From DAOTTX01 sp034437515 (GTDB lineage: Bacteria; Chloroflexota; Anaerolineae; Aggregatilineales; Phototrophicaceae): a stretch of 7,056 nucleotides of DNA. The position numbers and the translations under genes were made by a program. The notes under the pieces are model-generated. The model searched no databases and had not been told where the DNA came from. It saw only the letters and a list, made by a program, of their open reading frames with translations. The DNA lies in the NCBI GenBank assembly GCA_034437515.1, contig DAOTTX010000408.1, forward strand, positions 1 to 7,056, written 5' to 3'. This document shows positions 5,332 to 7,056 of the stretch, piece by piece (the first letter of the stretch is position 1; every line of letters starts with the position of its first letter).

Positions 5332-6456
5332 ATGAGCGAATATCAGTATTACGAATTTCGGTCTTTAGATCGGCCCCTATCCGCTAGCGCACAGGCAGAG
5401 ATGGAAAGTCTCTCCTCTCGCGTCTACCTGACCGCCAATAGTGCCAGTTTTGTCTACAATTACAGCGATTTTCCTGGTGATCCCTACAATGTGCTGGCGA
5501 AGCACTTCGATGTCATGCTGTACATCGCTAACTGGGGCAGCCGCAGATTGATGTTTCGCTTTCCAGCAGAAGCGATTCCTGATCCCATACGAAAGGCTTA
5601 CCAGTACGTAGACAGCATGGATTGGTCTGAGTCTGGTGAGCATGTGATTTTGGACATCCGACAGGAAGATGAGGATGGTTTTGGTTGGGTCGAAGGCGAG
5701 GGGCTGTTACGGGGGATTGCCCAGGTGCGAAACGACATCCTGCAGGGGGATTATCGCAGTCTGTATCTGGCATGGTTGATGGTCTCGTTACAGGAGCTTG
5801 ATATTCTGGAAGAGGATGAGGCGTTGACGGAACCGCCTGTTCCTACCGGGTTACACAAATTGTCGCCCACTTTGCGTAACTTCGTGGATTTCTTCGAGAT
5901 TGACATGGATATAGTCAACGCGGCGGCACAGGGCAGTTCCAAGCAGAGTCAGTCGGAAACGCAATTAGTCGCTTATCTCGACAAACTGCCGGATGATGAG
6001 AAACTGGATTATCTGAAGCGATTGTTGGCAGGTGAAGCATACCTCGATGTTGCGCTGGCGAAACGCCTACGCGAACGCGCTGGCGTGGATACTGTATCGC
6101 TGCCGACGAATGATCAACCCCGTACAATCCGGCAATTAATGGCATCGGCCGATCAGGTTGAACAGAAACGTCTGGAAAAAGAGCGTCAACAGGCAGAAGC
6201 CGCCCGCAGAAAGCATCTTGAGAAGGTCGCTAAAGTGGAAGATGCGTATTGGGAACGAGTGCCACAGCTCATCGAGCAGAAGCGAGCCAATGCCTATGAT
6301 GAGGCGGTGAACATCTTGAAGGACTTGCATGATCTGGCAGCACAACGCGGTGAGTTATCCAGTTTTCAAGCCAGGATGCGCGACATTCAAGAGACGTATC
6401 CGACGCTGCGCGGTCTAAACCGTCGATTGCAAAATGCGGGGCTGTTCCCAAGTTAG
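5332..6456 (+). CDS. Conserved protein of unknown function with N-terminal YYEF domain, 374 residues
   Basis: The ATG at 5332 is preceded by AGAGG (5321-5325) at six bases. The N-terminus (YQYYEFRSLDRPLSASAQAEMESLSSR, then FVYNYSDFPGDP and LYIANWGSRRLMFRFP) matches, from memory, a widespread hypothetical family typified by YYEF-x-DRPL, N-x-DF-GDP and ANWGTR-LM motifs, often encoded near SWIM zinc-finger proteins; none is present here. A middle section (about 145-245) is acidic and helical. Residues about 276-312 (QVEQKRLEKERQQAEAARRK...) form a charged, coiled-coil-like helix, followed by IEQKRANAYDEAVNILKDLHDLA and a RLQNAGLFPS end, which fits the family's usual C-terminus, so the protein looks full length. 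It is cytoplasmic with no membrane segment. Function is unknown; the coiled coil suggests oligomers or a partner. Last gene of the operon. Confidence 0.85.
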   Translation: MSEYQYYEFRSLDRPLSASAQAEMESLSSRVYLTANSASFVYNYSDFPGDPYNVLAKHFDVMLYIANWGSRRLMFRFPAEAIPDPIRKAYQYVDSMDWSESGEHVILDIRQEDEDGFGWVEGEGLLRGIAQVRNDILQGDYRSLYLAWLMVSLQELDILEEDEALTEPPVPTGLHKLSPTLRNFVDFFEIDMDIVNAAAQGSSKQSQSETQLVAYLDKLPDDEKLDYLKRLLAGEAYLDVALAKRLRERAGVDTVSLPTNDQPRTIRQLMASADQVEQKRLEKERQQAEAARRKHLEKVAKVEDAYWERVPQLIEQKRANAYDEAVNILKDLHDLAAQRGELSSFQARMRDIQETYPTLRGLNRRLQNAGLFPS

Positions 6457-6528
6457 CCAAAATGCAGTTGCATCGTGAGAAAACTGATCATTTATGGTAA
6501 TTTGCGCAAAGGTGACAGGTGGCAAGGT
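6457..6528. other. Convergent intergenic segment with two small palindromes
   Basis: No gene is seen. ATGCA-gt-TGCAT (6462-6473) and the perfect palindrome TTTGCGCAAA (6501-6510) lie between the two converging genes. Neither is long enough to be a convincing terminator, and no regulator half-site family is recognised. Confidence 0.4.
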
Positions 6529-6554
6529 GGTGGGGCAAAAAAACACGCCCCACC
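6529..6554. terminator. Perfect 8-bp GC-rich stem-loop between convergent genes
   Basis: GGTGGGGC (6529-6536) pairs perfectly with GCCCCACC (6547-6554) over a ten-base loop containing seven A's. It sits 72 bases after the operon's last stop and 16 bases beyond the stop of the minus-strand gene. Neither direction has a T run after the stem, so it is not a textbook intrinsic terminator. It may be a bidirectional pause or 3'-end protecting hairpin. Confidence 0.55.
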
Positions 6555-6570
6555 CGACTGATGCTGCTTG

Positions 6571-7056
6571 CTATTCAGTGGTGAATTCACCCGTATAGGT
6601 GGCGACAAAAATATCAGTACCGGTGGGTGCATCACGCTCAATGTAGGCGAAATAGGTACCGTCATGATAGGTCAGTGTCGGCAACCAGGGGGTGCGGTCA
6701 AACATTGTGCGTGGCATTACGGGGTCGTCTTGTAACCGTTCCCAGGCGATACCATCGTCACTGACGGCGAAACTGTAGCTGCCTCGCCCAGCGTTATACA
6801 TCATGACGTACTGCTCACCCGTATGGATCACACGTGGGTCTTGTATCGCGATTTCCCAATCATACACTTTGGTCAGCACGGGTTCTGGGTCTTTCTCCCA
6901 GGTGATGCCATCGTCGCTAGTGGCACGGCCAACCGCCCAATTTTCACCATCGTTGCCGCCATAATACATCAGATATTGCTCATCTACCTTGAGCACGGAA
7001 CTGATGCCGATGAAGCCGCCATCCCATGCGCCTTCTGCGCCCGGTTCCAGCAGGAT
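6571..7056 (-). CDS. Beta-propeller glycosidase-like protein, C-terminal 161 codons (start beyond right edge)
   Basis: The minus-strand frame is open from the right edge to the TAG at 6571-6573. In fragment numbering, residues about 17-61 (GISSVLKVDEQYLMYYGG...ATSDDGITWEKDPEPVL) and about 72-113 (DPRVIHTGEQYVMMYNAG...AVSDDGIAWERLQDDPVM) are two copies of the blade repeat 'DEQY-MYY-G...SDDGI-WE'. A third partial blade (LPTLTYHDGTYFAYIERDA) ends the protein. This pattern is typical of five-bladed GH43/GH32/GH130-type glycosidases or phosphorylases. The active-site acids normally found earlier in the chain are outside the window, so catalysis and substrate cannot be judged, nor can a signal peptide. 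A GTG at 6996 is an internal codon of the longer frame, since reading continues upstream through ILLEPGAEGAWDGGF. It converges with the three-gene operon and may share a polysaccharide-related role with the beta-helix protein. Confidence 0.78.
   Translation of the reverse strand: MLLEPGAEGAWDGGFIGISSVLKVDEQYLMYYGGNDGENWAVGRATSDDGITWEKDPEPVLTKVYDWEIAIQDPRVIHTGEQYVMMYNAGRGSYSFAVSDDGIAWERLQDDPVMPRTMFDRTPWLPTLTYHDGTYFAYIERDAPTGTDIFVATYTGEFTTE

Noticed and set aside
1..7056. tRNA or rRNA genes
   Set aside because: No cloverleaf with a T-arm GTTCRANNC motif and no rRNA-like stretch was seen on either strand.

Overview
The window looks like a piece of a free-living, saprophytic bacterial chromosome of moderate GC. 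Long Pro/Thr linkers of the 'PTNTPVPPTATP' style joining CBM2-type modules, together with the other gene families here, suggest Chloroflexota. That assignment is an inference from style and has not been checked by any search.

Layout. (1) Positions 1-860, minus strand: the N-terminal 286 codons of a zinc-dependent, NAD-type alcohol dehydrogenase that runs off the left edge. (2) About 943-1511: a decayed IS4-type insertion sequence. Its transposase has lost the catalytic core and carries a frameshift with a deletion; short inverted ends and a possible eroded target duplication frame it. (3) 1645-4488, plus strand: the dominant gene, a 947-residue exported protein with a signal peptide, a large pectin-lyase-like right-handed beta-helix and two CBM2-like carbohydrate-binding modules on Pro/Thr linkers. 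A perfect 12-bp dyad and a weak promoter lie upstream, and a good intrinsic terminator follows. (4) 4536-4764: non-coding DNA with several consecutive hairpins and, on the minus strand, a possible transposase fragment. (5) 4778-6456, plus strand: a probable three-gene operon of two unrecognised small proteins (87 and 85 residues) and a 374-residue protein of a conserved but uncharacterised family. (6) 6457-6570: a convergent intergenic region with a perfect GC-rich stem-loop. (7) 6571-7056, minus strand: the C-terminal 161 codons of a protein with beta-propeller glycosidase-like (GH43/GH32/GH130-like) repeats, running off the right edge.

How they fit. The beta-helix/CBM2 protein and the propeller protein point to extracellular plant-polysaccharide breakdown, but they are separated by the three-gene operon and are not co-transcribed. 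The mobile-element remnants at 943-1511 and 4600-4764 flank the beta-helix gene, so it may sit in a rearranged accessory segment. The most novel material is the unassigned catalytic function of the beta-helix domain, the uncharacterised three-gene operon, and the structured non-coding stretch between them.
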